Virus record (IMG/VR): IMGVR_UViG_3300034072_002210
Coordinates: 1-44,810 of that record
DNA length: 44,810 nt
DNA from: a virus
Reading direction: 5' to 3' (one strand)
In this document: positions 29,109 through 35,488 of the stretch, one piece after another
Position numbering within the stretch: the first letter of the stretch is position 1
Layout of the letters: every line of letters begins with the position of its first letter
Translations under genes and position numbers: made by a program
The notes under the pieces: model-generated
What the model was told of the DNA's origin: nothing
Seen by the model: the letters and a program-made list of their open reading frames with translations, nothing else
Database searches by the model: none

Positions 29109-29924
29109 GGCCCTCGGCGCCCAGGGGATGATCCGGGTGCCGTCCATGTCGCCAGCCTTCAGGATGCGCGCCAGATTGACCTGGATCACGGCATCCTCCT
29201 CGGTCTTCCCGGCCTTCGCGTAGGCCGAGACGATGGCAGCCCAGCGGTCGCCCAGGTCGACCTCGCGCCAGCGGGTCTCCTCGACGCCCTTGCGTTGGCC
29301 GCTCTTGAAGGTGTGGACGAAGCTCTCCCAGCCGACGCCTTCGAGCAACCTGTCGGCCGCTGCCGGGCCAGCTCCGGGGCACCCTGGGTACCCGTCGGTC
29401 TGGTCGCCGCAGATGCCCTGCCAGAGCATGAAGCGCTCGGCTTCCTCCGGCGTGATTTCCCGCACGAAGGCGTCCTTGTTCGGATTGAACAGGAGCCCCG
29501 GTACGGTCTGCATGTCCTTGTCGGCCGAGACGATGATCCGCTCGCCGTTGTGGGGCTCGGTGGACAGGATGCCCATGACGTCGTCGGCTTCGAGGCGCGG
29601 CCTGCGGTCGGTCGGATAGCTCTCGGCGAGCCAGTCCTTCATGTCGTAGAGATGCTCCGGCCGCACAGTCTCGGCGCGGTTGGTCTTGTACAGCGGATAG
29701 AAGTCTTTCCGCCAGTTGCTGAAGTCGTCTGACAGGCAGATGATGAGGTCAGTCGCGTCCAGCTGTTCAACGAGAGCGTCTAGGGTTTCGCGGGCGTCTT
29801 TCTTGGCGCCCTCGAAGTCGGCATGGCACGAGACCACGCCGTCTCCCCAATCAATACGCTGCTCGTTCGACGCCGCTGCCCGATATGCGATGATGTCGGC
29901 GTCGATGAGGAGCGTTCGGCTCAG
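29103..29924 (-). CDS. 5'-3' exonuclease (T7 gp6-like), CTG start
   Basis: Removes RNA primers and degrades host DNA in T7-type replication. From the first ATG/GTG (29837) the protein would lack its N-terminus, but the frame continues upstream as SRTLLIDADIIAYRAAASNE, the first strand and metal-binding Asp of the FEN/exonuclease fold. An in-frame stop lies four codons before a CTG at 29924, so translation must begin at CTG or another non-standard codon, giving 273 residues (T7 gp6 is 300). Other motifs: LSDDFSNWRKDFYPLYKTNR, RLEADDVMGIL, SADKDMQTVPG and the helix-hairpin-helix GDQTDGYPGCPGAGPAAA. CTG overlaps the upstream stop (CTGA), suggesting reinitiation. Confidence 0.9.
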   Translation of the reverse strand: MSRTLLIDADIIAYRAAASNEQRIDWGDGVVSCHADFEGAKKDARETLDALVEQLDATDLIICLSDDFSNWRKDFYPLYKTNRAETVRPEHLYDMKDWLAESYPTDRRPRLEADDVMGILSTEPHNGERIIVSADKDMQTVPGLLFNPNKDAFVREITPEEAERFMLWQGICGDQTDGYPGCPGAGPAAADRLLEGVGWESFVHTFKSGQRKGVEETRWREVDLGDRWAAIVSAYAKAGKTEEDAVIQVNLARILKAGDMDGTRIIPWAPRAN

Positions 29925-30154
29925 TAGTAGAACTCAGAGGACGCGGCCCGCTTGAAGCCGATCAACTTCGCGACGACGTCAAGCACGCAGAACACGAGGT
30001 GCAGAGTTCCCAGGAGCGCCGCCAGCGGCCACGCCAAAAGGATGAACGCGAGGGTGATCCCCGGCTCCTCGAACTCGCCGCCCTTTGCCGACACGACGAC
30101 CGCAGTGAGCAGCCCGGCGACGGCGTAGAGGATGAGCGCGGCGAGCGGCGTCAC
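29921..30154 (-). CDS. Small protein with two membrane segments
   Basis: A 77-residue protein starting with GTG overlapping the lipoprotein stop (GTGA). It has two hydrophobic helices, about 3-21 (PLAALILYAVAGLLTAVVV) and 33-62 (ITLAFILLAWPLAALLGTLH onward), separated by a short charged loop (KGGEFEEPG), and ends KLIGFKRAASSEFYY. The topology would allow a holin or a pinholin-like protein, and it lies downstream of the spanins, but the more usual holin candidate is at 31855-32112. Function unknown. Confidence 0.6.
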   Translation of the reverse strand: MTPLAALILYAVAGLLTAVVVSAKGGEFEEPGITLAFILLAWPLAALLGTLHLVFCVLDVVAKLIGFKRAASSEFYY

Positions 30155-30528
30155 TTGCGGCGACCGAAGCTGATCGACGAGCTGCGATAGCTGTAGCTCG
30201 GCGTGCTGCGGTAGGAGCTGTAGCTCGGGGTGCTGCGGTAGGTGTAGCTCGGGCTGCGCATCTGGCTGCGCGCCGGGGCGGTGTAGTAGTGGCGCTCGAC
30301 TGTGCGGGTGTGCGTCGAGGTGCTGCCCCCGCCGCCGCCGCTCATGCGGCCGAGAGCGTAGCCGCCCAGGCCGTACAGCAGGCCGTTGTTCGAGCCGCCG
30401 CCGGTGGCCGCGCGGGTTGCCTCGCACTGCTTCACGTCGGTCGCGCCGAGGCACGGATCGGCTTCCTCACCGCAGGCGGCGAGCAGGGTCGTGGCGGCGA
30501 GCGCCGCAGCAATCAAGATGCGGTTCAT
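30151..30528 (-). CDS. Lipoprotein with YRSTPSYS repeats
   Basis: Starts at 30528 with GGAG 6 bases upstream, and overlaps the previous stop (ATGA). A signal peptide (MNRILIAAALAATTLLAAC) ends in the lipobox LAAC, so Cys19 would be lipidated. The mature part has a Gly-rich stretch (LGGYALGRMSGGGGGS) and ends in a Ser/Tyr/Arg-rich tail with tandem copies of YRSTPSYS. A lipoprotein with a low-complexity tail is unusual in a T7-type genome. It could be an outer-membrane exclusion lipoprotein expressed late, or a lysis factor given the location beside the spanins. Confidence 0.7.
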   Translation of the reverse strand: MNRILIAAALAATTLLAACGEEADPCLGATDVKQCEATRAATGGGSNNGLLYGLGGYALGRMSGGGGGSTSTHTRTVERHYYTAPARSQMRSPSYTYRSTPSYSSYRSTPSYSYRSSSISFGRRK

Positions 30529-30698
30529 TTGGAACTCCAGGATTTGAGGTTGGATCGGTTGAGCTGCGCGTGGAGCGCGCTGCTGGGGCTGACGCACAGG
30601 ACGTCGACCTTGCAGGGGCCGTCGAAGAAGCGATGGCCCAGGCACCCCTCCACCCGAAGGTGGCGGGGATGCAGGTAGTCGGTGTGGGTGGCCTTCAT
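30525..30698 (-). CDS. Small Cys/His-containing protein, 57 residues
   Basis: MKATHTDYLHPRHLRVEGCL, then FFDGPCKVDVLCVSPSSALH. Start and stop both overlap the neighbours (ATGA on each side), placing it firmly in the operon. Three cysteines and four histidines in 57 residues could bind a metal, but the spacing fits no known finger. Function unknown. Confidence 0.55.
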   Translation of the reverse strand: MKATHTDYLHPRHLRVEGCLGHRFFDGPCKVDVLCVSPSSALHAQLNRSNLKSWSSK

Positions 30699-31039
30699 CC
30701 GAAGATGGCCCACCAGGGCTTCTTCGTGATCTGCTTCGCGGCCTCGCGGTCGCGGCGTTCGCAGGCCGTCACGATGTCGTGCTGGACCTGCTTGTCGAGG
30801 TTGGCCTTGTCGAGCTGGCCGGTCTGGGCGTCACCGAAGACGACCCAGCCACCGGCGGTCGGATCAGGGAACGGCGCGCTCGGCGTCGGGTCCACCACCT
30901 GCTTCGGCACCAGGGTCGAGCAGTCGCTTGCAGGCCGGTTGAACACGACCGACGTCGCGCAGGCAGAGAGCCCGAAGGCCGGTGTGATGAAGATCAGCAT
31001 CGAGCGGAGCAGTCGCTCCAGGAGCGGCGAGGATCGCAT
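30695..31039 (-). CDS. Outer-membrane spanin (Rz1-like lipoprotein)
   Basis: A 114-residue protein whose signal sequence (MLIFITPAFGLSAC region) ends in the lipobox LSAC. The mature protein begins CATSVVFNRPASDCSTLVPK and has a Pro-rich segment (VVDPTPSAPFPDPTAG) as expected of o-spanins, which tie the outer membrane to the inner-membrane partner and fuse the two at lysis. Its first 176 bases lie inside the i-spanin gene in another frame, the same nested arrangement as Rz/Rz1 of lambda. The start at 31039 places the Met a few residues ahead of the hydrophobic core. Confidence 0.8.
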   Translation of the reverse strand: MRSSPLLERLLRSMLIFITPAFGLSACATSVVFNRPASDCSTLVPKQVVDPTPSAPFPDPTAGGWVVFGDAQTGQLDKANLDKQVQHDIVTACERRDREAAKQITKKPWWAIFG

Positions 31040-31271
31040 CGCGGTTTCCTTGAGTGATGACGTCGATGCGACCGCGTGCGGCCTGGTTCTCGACGATGAT
31101 TTTGACGGTGTCCTGCGCTGCGGCCTTGGAGGCCTCGGCAGTGACGGCGGTTGCTGCGGAGATTGCGGTTGCCTTCCGGGACCGCGTGGGCGCCGTAAGA
31201 AACCAGTAGACGAAGCCGAGGGCGAACAGCCCCAAAAGGCCTGCACCTATTCTTTTCAAAAGTTTGCCCAT
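30864..31271 (-). CDS. Inner-membrane spanin (Rz-like)
   Basis: A 135-residue protein with an N-terminal membrane anchor (7-25, RIGAGLLGLFALGFVYWFL) and a long periplasmic helical part (ATAISAATAVTAEASKAAAQ onward, then NRDAILAAPGATAPLDADLH). The motif QGNRDAILAAPGA with a C-terminal CLRDVGRVQPACKRLL, including two cysteines, resembles spanin-like proteins in alphaproteobacterial prophages. It overlaps the o-spanin in a second frame. Together they should complete the last step of lysis after the amidase (37558-38025) and the holin. Confidence 0.8.
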   Translation of the reverse strand: MGKLLKRIGAGLLGLFALGFVYWFLTAPTRSRKATAISAATAVTAEASKAAAQDTVKIIVENQAARGRIDVITQGNRDAILAAPGATAPLDADLHHTGLRALCLRDVGRVQPACKRLLDPGAEAGGGPDAERAVP

Positions 31272-31298
31272 TGTTTTGGCCTCGTTGCGCTTTAATAA
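31271..31298 (+). promoter_or_regulatory. Candidate sigma70-type promoter for the YfbU gene
   Basis: TTGTTT (31271-31276) and TAATAA (31293-31298) are separated by 16 bases on the plus strand, about 50 bases ahead of the yfbU-like start. It lets the plus-strand gene be read by host RNA polymerase in the lysogen, independent of the phage programme. Confidence 0.5.
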
Positions 31299-31345
31299 CG
31301 AGACGGTGATCCCATCTGGGGTGCGTTCAATGCATGGAGCGAAGC

Positions 31346-31858
31346 ATGAAGTTATCGGATGGAGAGCGCCTCATTGTTGTGATGTTGGCGGAGGTGATGG
31401 AGGAGCTGAAGCTCGACGGGGAAACCGACCCCAAGCTTGTGAAGACCCTCGCAATTAACAATGATGACTGGGCCATCGCTCACAAGTATCCGATGATGTT
31501 CAACTCTGAGGGTCGAGATGACGAGGTCGTCAAGGAGACGATCGACATCCTATGGATGTGGGGGATAGTTGAGCACTCACTGGAGCAGCTTACCGGCGCA
31601 GATGCGGCGGATGCAGCGACGTGGCCATGGGCGAAGTTCAACGGCTTCGATGGAAACCACGATCCGCACTACGGCGTGGCGCACACCTTGATCCACGACT
31701 TAGGTGAGTTCCAAGACTTCGCAGATCGGGGCTTGAACAGCCACTCGCAATCGTCGTTGCCCCGCTATCGTTCAATGTACGAGAAGTTCGAGGGTTACAT
31801 CAACGCAAGTGCCGCCTCGCCGCTCTCGAAAGCTGCATTGGAAGACCTCCTCAACTAG
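31346..31858 (+). CDS. YfbU-family protein, cargo gene (moron)
   Basis: The 170-residue protein matches the YfbU family along its length: KLSDGERLIVVMLAEVMEEL, DDEVVKETIDILWMWGIVEH, FNGFDGNHDPHYGVAHTLIH and a C-terminal RYRSMYEKFEGYINA. E. coli YfbU is 164 residues and its role is not established. The start at 31346 has GGAG at a good distance. Being on the opposite strand, with its own candidate promoter and its 3' end abutting the holin-like gene tail to tail, it is best seen as prophage cargo expressed in the lysogen. A fitness or defence function is possible but not shown by the sequence. Confidence 0.85.
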   Translation: MKLSDGERLIVVMLAEVMEELKLDGETDPKLVKTLAINNDDWAIAHKYPMMFNSEGRDDEVVKETIDILWMWGIVEHSLEQLTGADAADAATWPWAKFNGFDGNHDPHYGVAHTLIHDLGEFQDFADRGLNSHSQSSLPRYRSMYEKFEGYINASAASPLSKAALEDLLN

Positions 31859-32112
31859 GAGGTACTGCCCGGTTCGTCCTTGCGCTTGAAGCCCAAGGCC
31901 GCACCTGCAGACGCCAGCAAGGCACCTGCGCCGCCGCAGAAGTTCAGCATGTCGAACTGGTGGTTCAGTACGAGGACGTCCCAGGCGGACAGGCCCAGGC
32001 TCCAAGCGCCGAACAGGATGACGCCGATGCGAACGACGTCAGGGGTTTGATTGTCGCGGCTGGTCGTCAGCAGACGCAGCCAGCGGAACAGGGTCCGCCA
32101 CAGGTTTCGCAT
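31855..32112 (-). CDS. Putative holin
   Basis: An 85-residue protein with a basic N-terminus (MRNLWRTLFRWLRLL) and two membrane segments, about 26-47 (VVRIGVILFGAWSLGLSAWDVLV) and 54-73 (MLNFCGGAGALLASAGAALG), ending in the charged tail FKRKDEPGSTS. This is the class II/III holin layout, and the gene leads the lysis block with the spanins. Similar small membrane proteins are seen in alphaproteobacterial T7-like phages. It overlaps the HNH-like gene by 74 bases. A holin role is inferred. Confidence 0.6.
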   Translation of the reverse strand: MRNLWRTLFRWLRLLTTSRDNQTPDVVRIGVILFGAWSLGLSAWDVLVLNHQFDMLNFCGGAGALLASAGAALGFKRKDEPGSTS

Positions 32113-32476
32113 AGGCCCTCCTTGGGCGTTTGGGTGTCTTGGGGGTGTGCGCGAGGACCCACGCCAAGATGCGCGCCAGCTCCTCAGGGGTGCTGTCGGA
32201 CTTGATGCGGTTCGCGCGGTTCGAGATGACCTGGACGTTGCCCGGCACGTAGCCGAGCGCCGGAACGACGCGGTCCAGGGATGGCGAGTTGTCGAGCCCG
32301 CCGCTCGATCCCCGTTCCAGCTTGATGCCCAGGATCGGGCAGCGGTCGGGGATCACGATGTCGAGAAACGACAAGGAGAAGGGCACCCCCTTCAGCTTCG
32401 CCCTGCGGCGAGACCGAGAGAGGATGGCCTTCTCCAGACTGTCGGAACCCGGCTCGCGGAGTACGCGAGAGGTCAT
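32039..32476 (-). CDS. HNH-like nuclease, apparently lacking the catalytic His
   Basis: A 145-residue protein with a basic N-terminus (ILSRSRRRAKLKG) and the block IVIPDRCPILGIKL, SPSLDRVVPALGYVPGNVQV, ISNRANRIKSD that characterises a phage HNH-type endonuclease family found near replication genes. In classical HNH enzymes the position after SLD is His; here it is Arg (SLDRV), so it may belong to a divergent subgroup with shifted residues or be inactive. It follows the DNA polymerase after 2 bases and its last 74 bases overlap the holin-like gene, comparable to the homing-type genes 5.3/7.7 of T7 in position. Confidence 0.65.
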   Translation of the reverse strand: MTSRVLREPGSDSLEKAILSRSRRRAKLKGVPFSLSFLDIVIPDRCPILGIKLERGSSGGLDNSPSLDRVVPALGYVPGNVQVISNRANRIKSDSTPEELARILAWVLAHTPKTPKRPRRAYAKPVADPVPLAASADDQPRQSNP

Positions 32477-32478
32477 TC

Positions 32479-34497
32479 TTAGTGGCTATCTGCCCAGTTG
32501 TGGCCCTTGTCGAAGGAGCCCGCGAGGGGGCATCGGAGGTTGAGCGCAATGCCCGCATCGCGGATTGCGTCCTTGCCCATCTCCCCGACTTCAGCGGCGA
32601 GATGCTCAGGGACCTCCATCTGGAACTCGTCGTGGATGTTCGCGACGAACCCCATGACATCGTCACCCCGCCGAAGCGCGCCGGTGAACAGGTCGGGGAC
32701 CCATCCAGCTTCGAGCAGTCGGTTGAACAGGGTGACCAGGGCCTTTTTCATGACGATTGCGCCACCACCCTGCAGGAGGGTGTTGAGCGCGGCGTGTGCG
32801 GATCGGACGCGGAGCTTGCTGCCATCGACGGTCTTGAGGAACCCCGAGGCGGCGAGCCGCTTCACCTTCAGCTGAAGCTCGCCGAGCGCCGGGAGACCGG
32901 CTTCGACGCGCGCCCGCGCTTGCTTCCCGAGGCGGGCGATGGCGCTCTCGCGCATCTTCCCCGCCGGGTGCTTGGCGTTGAAGGCCTCGCGCTGTGCAGG
33001 CGTGAAGTCTTCGTAGATGACCATGCCGAGCTTCAGCAGGCCAGCGCCGTACAGGTAGGCGTAAATCCAAGTCTTCGCGGAGTTGCGGGAGTTGAGACGG
33101 ATCAGCTTCTGGTTGACCGTGTGGACGTCAGAGCCGTCCTCTTTCTTCCCGTTGACGACCGTGTCGGCGTAGGCGCCGCCGTCATACTTCGCCATGTAGT
33201 GGGCGAGCATGCGCAGCTCCAAGCCTTCGGCGTCGACGCCGCAGAGGAGCTTGGCCTTGTCGACCACGAAGAGCGCGCGGCACTCCTTGCCGTAGGGCAC
33301 GGGGCCCCTGGCGTTCACCAGCGACGGCACCTGGGCCATGTTGGGGTCCGAGTGCGTCATGCGCCGGGTGATGGCGCCGAGCGTGTTCACGTAGCCGTGG
33401 ATGCGACCGTCGGCCGCGACCTTCTTGATCCAGGCGTTGTCGCCGTCGGCCAGCTGTCCGAGGCGCTTGTCCACGGTCAGGTAGTCGACCAGCAGCCGCG
33501 CCGCCGGGATGTGATCCAGGGAGCCGAGGGTCGTTTCGTCGACCTTCGGGGCGCCGCTGTCCGTGAACTCGACAGGTATCCACCCGTACAGCTCGATCAG
33601 CCGGTCGGCGATCTGAGGTCGGCTGCCGGGGTTGAACGACACCAGCTTGATCTTGCTGAAGGGGGCGCCCTTGGTTCGGTGCAGCTTCTTGTCGTCGCGC
33701 TGCGGGGTCATCTCGACCACCTTCCCGTGCTTGCGCTCGGGCTTGAACCAGGGCCGGAAGGCCTGCCGCAGCTCATCCTCCAGCTCGGCCTTGCGGGCCC
33801 GCAGGCGCCACTCAAGGCGCTCGGCAGCCTCGCGGTCGAACTTGAAGCCGAACCGCTGCTGCAGCGAGATGATGAACTGGACGTCGTGTTCGAGGTCGGG
33901 GGCTTCCCCGCGACCGACTGGCCGGAACCAACCTTCCTTCCCAGTGGGGTCCCGCAGCTTCTCCTGGATTTTCGCCCAGAGCGCGTAGGTGGTCACCGGG
34001 TCTTGGGCGGCGTACTCCTCCATCTCCTGGGTGAAGTGATCCCACTCACCCTCGTAGTCGGCCTTCAGGACGCCGAGGCGGATGCCCCAGGCCTTGAGCT
34101 TGTGCGATCCGAGGAGCTTCTGCTTGCCGAAGTCGAAGGGCAGCTTGCCCGACTTCATCCACTTGCTGTCGATTTCCTTGATGTGTGGCCAGATAAGGCG
34201 GGCCCAGACCATCGTGTCTTCGACGACGCAGTCGGGCCGGAGCTTGAACCAGGGATAGACCTTGGTGATGGCCGGGTTGTCGAAGGAGATGACGTTGTGG
34301 CCGCAGACGTGGCGGGCCTTCGACAGCAGGATGAAGCCGTCGGCGAGGCTCCCGTGGCGCGGCGCCGGGGTGCCGTCTGCGAAGAACCCATCGTTGAACC
34401 GCAGCCGGATGCCGGTGGCGGTTTCGAGGATGTGCAGGGTGTGGACGCGGTCCAGCTCGTCGAGCAGCCCGTTCGTCTCGATGTCGTAGATAAGCAT
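32479..34497 (-). CDS. DNA polymerase, family A (T7 gp5-like)
   Basis: Replicative polymerase with proofreading. The 672-residue protein starts directly with the exonuclease site (Asp5 and Glu7 in IYDIETNG; Asp73 in NVISFDNP; Asp166 in YAAQD). Polymerase motifs: A VDAEGLELRM (Asp422), B RNSAKTWIYAYLYGAG (Arg471, Lys475, Tyr479 at the position of T7 Tyr526, which allows dideoxynucleotide use), and C NIHDEFQ (His622, Asp623, Glu624). T7 gp5 is 704 residues. No thioredoxin-binding insert could be judged by eye. A strong terminator (34596-34620) lies 100 bases upstream. Confidence 0.97.
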   Translation of the reverse strand: MLIYDIETNGLLDELDRVHTLHILETATGIRLRFNDGFFADGTPAPRHGSLADGFILLSKARHVCGHNVISFDNPAITKVYPWFKLRPDCVVEDTMVWARLIWPHIKEIDSKWMKSGKLPFDFGKQKLLGSHKLKAWGIRLGVLKADYEGEWDHFTQEMEEYAAQDPVTTYALWAKIQEKLRDPTGKEGWFRPVGRGEAPDLEHDVQFIISLQQRFGFKFDREAAERLEWRLRARKAELEDELRQAFRPWFKPERKHGKVVEMTPQRDDKKLHRTKGAPFSKIKLVSFNPGSRPQIADRLIELYGWIPVEFTDSGAPKVDETTLGSLDHIPAARLLVDYLTVDKRLGQLADGDNAWIKKVAADGRIHGYVNTLGAITRRMTHSDPNMAQVPSLVNARGPVPYGKECRALFVVDKAKLLCGVDAEGLELRMLAHYMAKYDGGAYADTVVNGKKEDGSDVHTVNQKLIRLNSRNSAKTWIYAYLYGAGLLKLGMVIYEDFTPAQREAFNAKHPAGKMRESAIARLGKQARARVEAGLPALGELQLKVKRLAASGFLKTVDGSKLRVRSAHAALNTLLQGGGAIVMKKALVTLFNRLLEAGWVPDLFTGALRRGDDVMGFVANIHDEFQMEVPEHLAAEVGEMGKDAIRDAGIALNLRCPLAGSFDKGHNWADSH

Positions 34498-34595
34498 GTT
34501 GGGGGCTCCTGTTCGAGCCTCGGGGGGACGGCGGGGTGGATCACCACTCCCTTGATGCGACCGCTTGCGCGGCCCCGCCGTCTACCGGAGGCACG

Positions 34596-34620
34596 AAAAA
34601 GGGGGCCCCGAAGGACCCCC
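34596..34620 (-). terminator. Factor-independent terminator with UUCG loop
   Basis: Minus strand: GGGGGTCC TTCG GGGCCCCC then TTTTT, an 8-bp stem (one G-U pair). It lies between the 103-residue gene, which starts 12 bases after a phage promoter, and the DNA polymerase gene. It would limit transcription from that promoter into the polymerase. Confidence 0.85.
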
Positions 34621-34648
34621 TTGATGTTGATGGCGATGTTGGTCGGCT

Positions 34649-34960
34649 TCAGCCGAGCAGCGCGTCGATGCGCTTGCGGATCGCCTGGGCGTCGTTGCCC
34701 TTGGCGATGGCTGCGTCCTCGCGGGCGTAGCTGGCGTTCTGGATCGCGAGTTCGCGCTTGGCGCGCTCGTTCTGCTGGAACTCCAGGCGCTCCAGGGCGT
34801 CGGCGACCGAAGCCAGCTTGTCGATGGTGCGGTCGAACGAGACCGGGATGCGGTCCAGGATGCGGTCACGGACATCCGCCAGGAAGTCCATGGTGGCGAG
34901 CGTCGCCGTCAGGGCGAGCGTGCGAAGGCGGGCAGTGATGTTACGAATACGTGCGGTCAT
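34649..34960 (-). CDS. Small helical protein directly behind a phage promoter
   Basis: A 103-residue protein, basic and helical throughout (RIRNITARLRTLALTATLAT, RTIDKLASVADALERLEFQQ, RAKRELAIQNASYAREDAAI), with a likely coiled coil at 40-90. The message from the promoter at 34968-34988 would start GGAGGAAAAACC and then ATG, so the initial transcribed bases double as the ribosome site. With the terminator 28 bases after its stop it forms a single-gene, strongly expressed unit. Such expression points to a structural or DNA-binding role; no family was recognised. Confidence 0.75.
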   Translation of the reverse strand: MTARIRNITARLRTLALTATLATMDFLADVRDRILDRIPVSFDRTIDKLASVADALERLEFQQNERAKRELAIQNASYAREDAAIAKGNDAQAIRKRIDALLG

Positions 34961-34967
34961 GGTTTTT

Positions 34968-34988
34968 CCTCCGAGAGTGGGTGTTAAT
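34968..34988 (-). promoter_or_regulatory. Phage promoter with a 12-base leader
   Basis: Minus strand reads ATTAACACCCACTCTCGGAG; predicted +1 is G at 34972, only 12 bases ahead of the ATG at 34960. The transcript's first bases GGAGG form the ribosome binding site. Confidence 0.85.
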
Positions 34989-35488
34989 CAGAAAGGGCGA
35001 TTTCGAGATGCGCGGGACGGCGGGAGCTTGTTCTTCCGCTCCAGGTATTCCTGGTATCCCGCGAGGGCTCGCCAGCAGACCATCGCCCAATGGTCATTGC
35101 CTTTGTCGTCGACTGTGTGGGTGTCGGCCAAATGCCGCAGGATCTTGTTGCGGTGGTCGGTCGACTTGCTCCGGTCCCAGTGCATCGGCTGATCGGGGTG
35201 ATGCTGCTGGGTGGCGCGGAACGAGAGCTTCGCGACTTCGGCCAGGGCGTTCGGGAAATAGTCCAGCAGGCCATCGGCCATCGGATATTCGTTGCGCTTG
35301 TCGGCGTCGTCGGGAAGCGAAGGCAGGTTGGCGATGACTTCCGCCACCTGCGGGGCGACCGGCGGGGCCGGTGGTGTCGGCTGCGGTTCGGTGCGCGCTC
35401 TGGCGCAGCGGCCTGCCTTGCATTCGCGGCAGTGTTCGTGGCTGATGCCGAGGTATTCGCCACAGCACGAGCAATCGTAGTGGGACAT
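34988..35488 (-). CDS. DUF5664-type (dATP/dGTP diphosphohydrolase-like) protein with N-terminal zinc knuckle
   Basis: Residues 1-28 hold a Cys-rich knuckle (CSCC, HEHC, ECKAGRC). After a Pro-rich linker, residues 65-160 match the phage family DUF5664: NEYPMADGLLDYFPNALAEV, QHHPDQPMHWDRSKSTDHRN, ILRHLADTHTVDDKG and AMVCWRALAGYQEYLE. Pfam relates this family to the N-terminal domain of dATP/dGTP diphosphohydrolases, enzymes that reshape nucleotide pools in some phages. The His/Asp-rich HWDRSKSTDH and the surrounding helices would form the metal site. The fusion to a zinc knuckle is not usual in my recollection. The ATG overlaps the helicase stop (TAATG). Confidence 0.75.
   Translation of the reverse strand: MSHYDCSCCGEYLGISHEHCRECKAGRCARARTEPQPTPPAPPVAPQVAEVIANLPSLPDDADKRNEYPMADGLLDYFPNALAEVAKLSFRATQQHHPDQPMHWDRSKSTDHRNKILRHLADTHTVDDKGNDHWAMVCWRALAGYQEYLERKNKLPPSRASRNRPF

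Noticed and set aside
32482-34938. An 818-codon plus-strand frame opposite DNA polymerase
   Set aside because: Antisense shadow; it also runs through a strong terminator hairpin and shows no domain.
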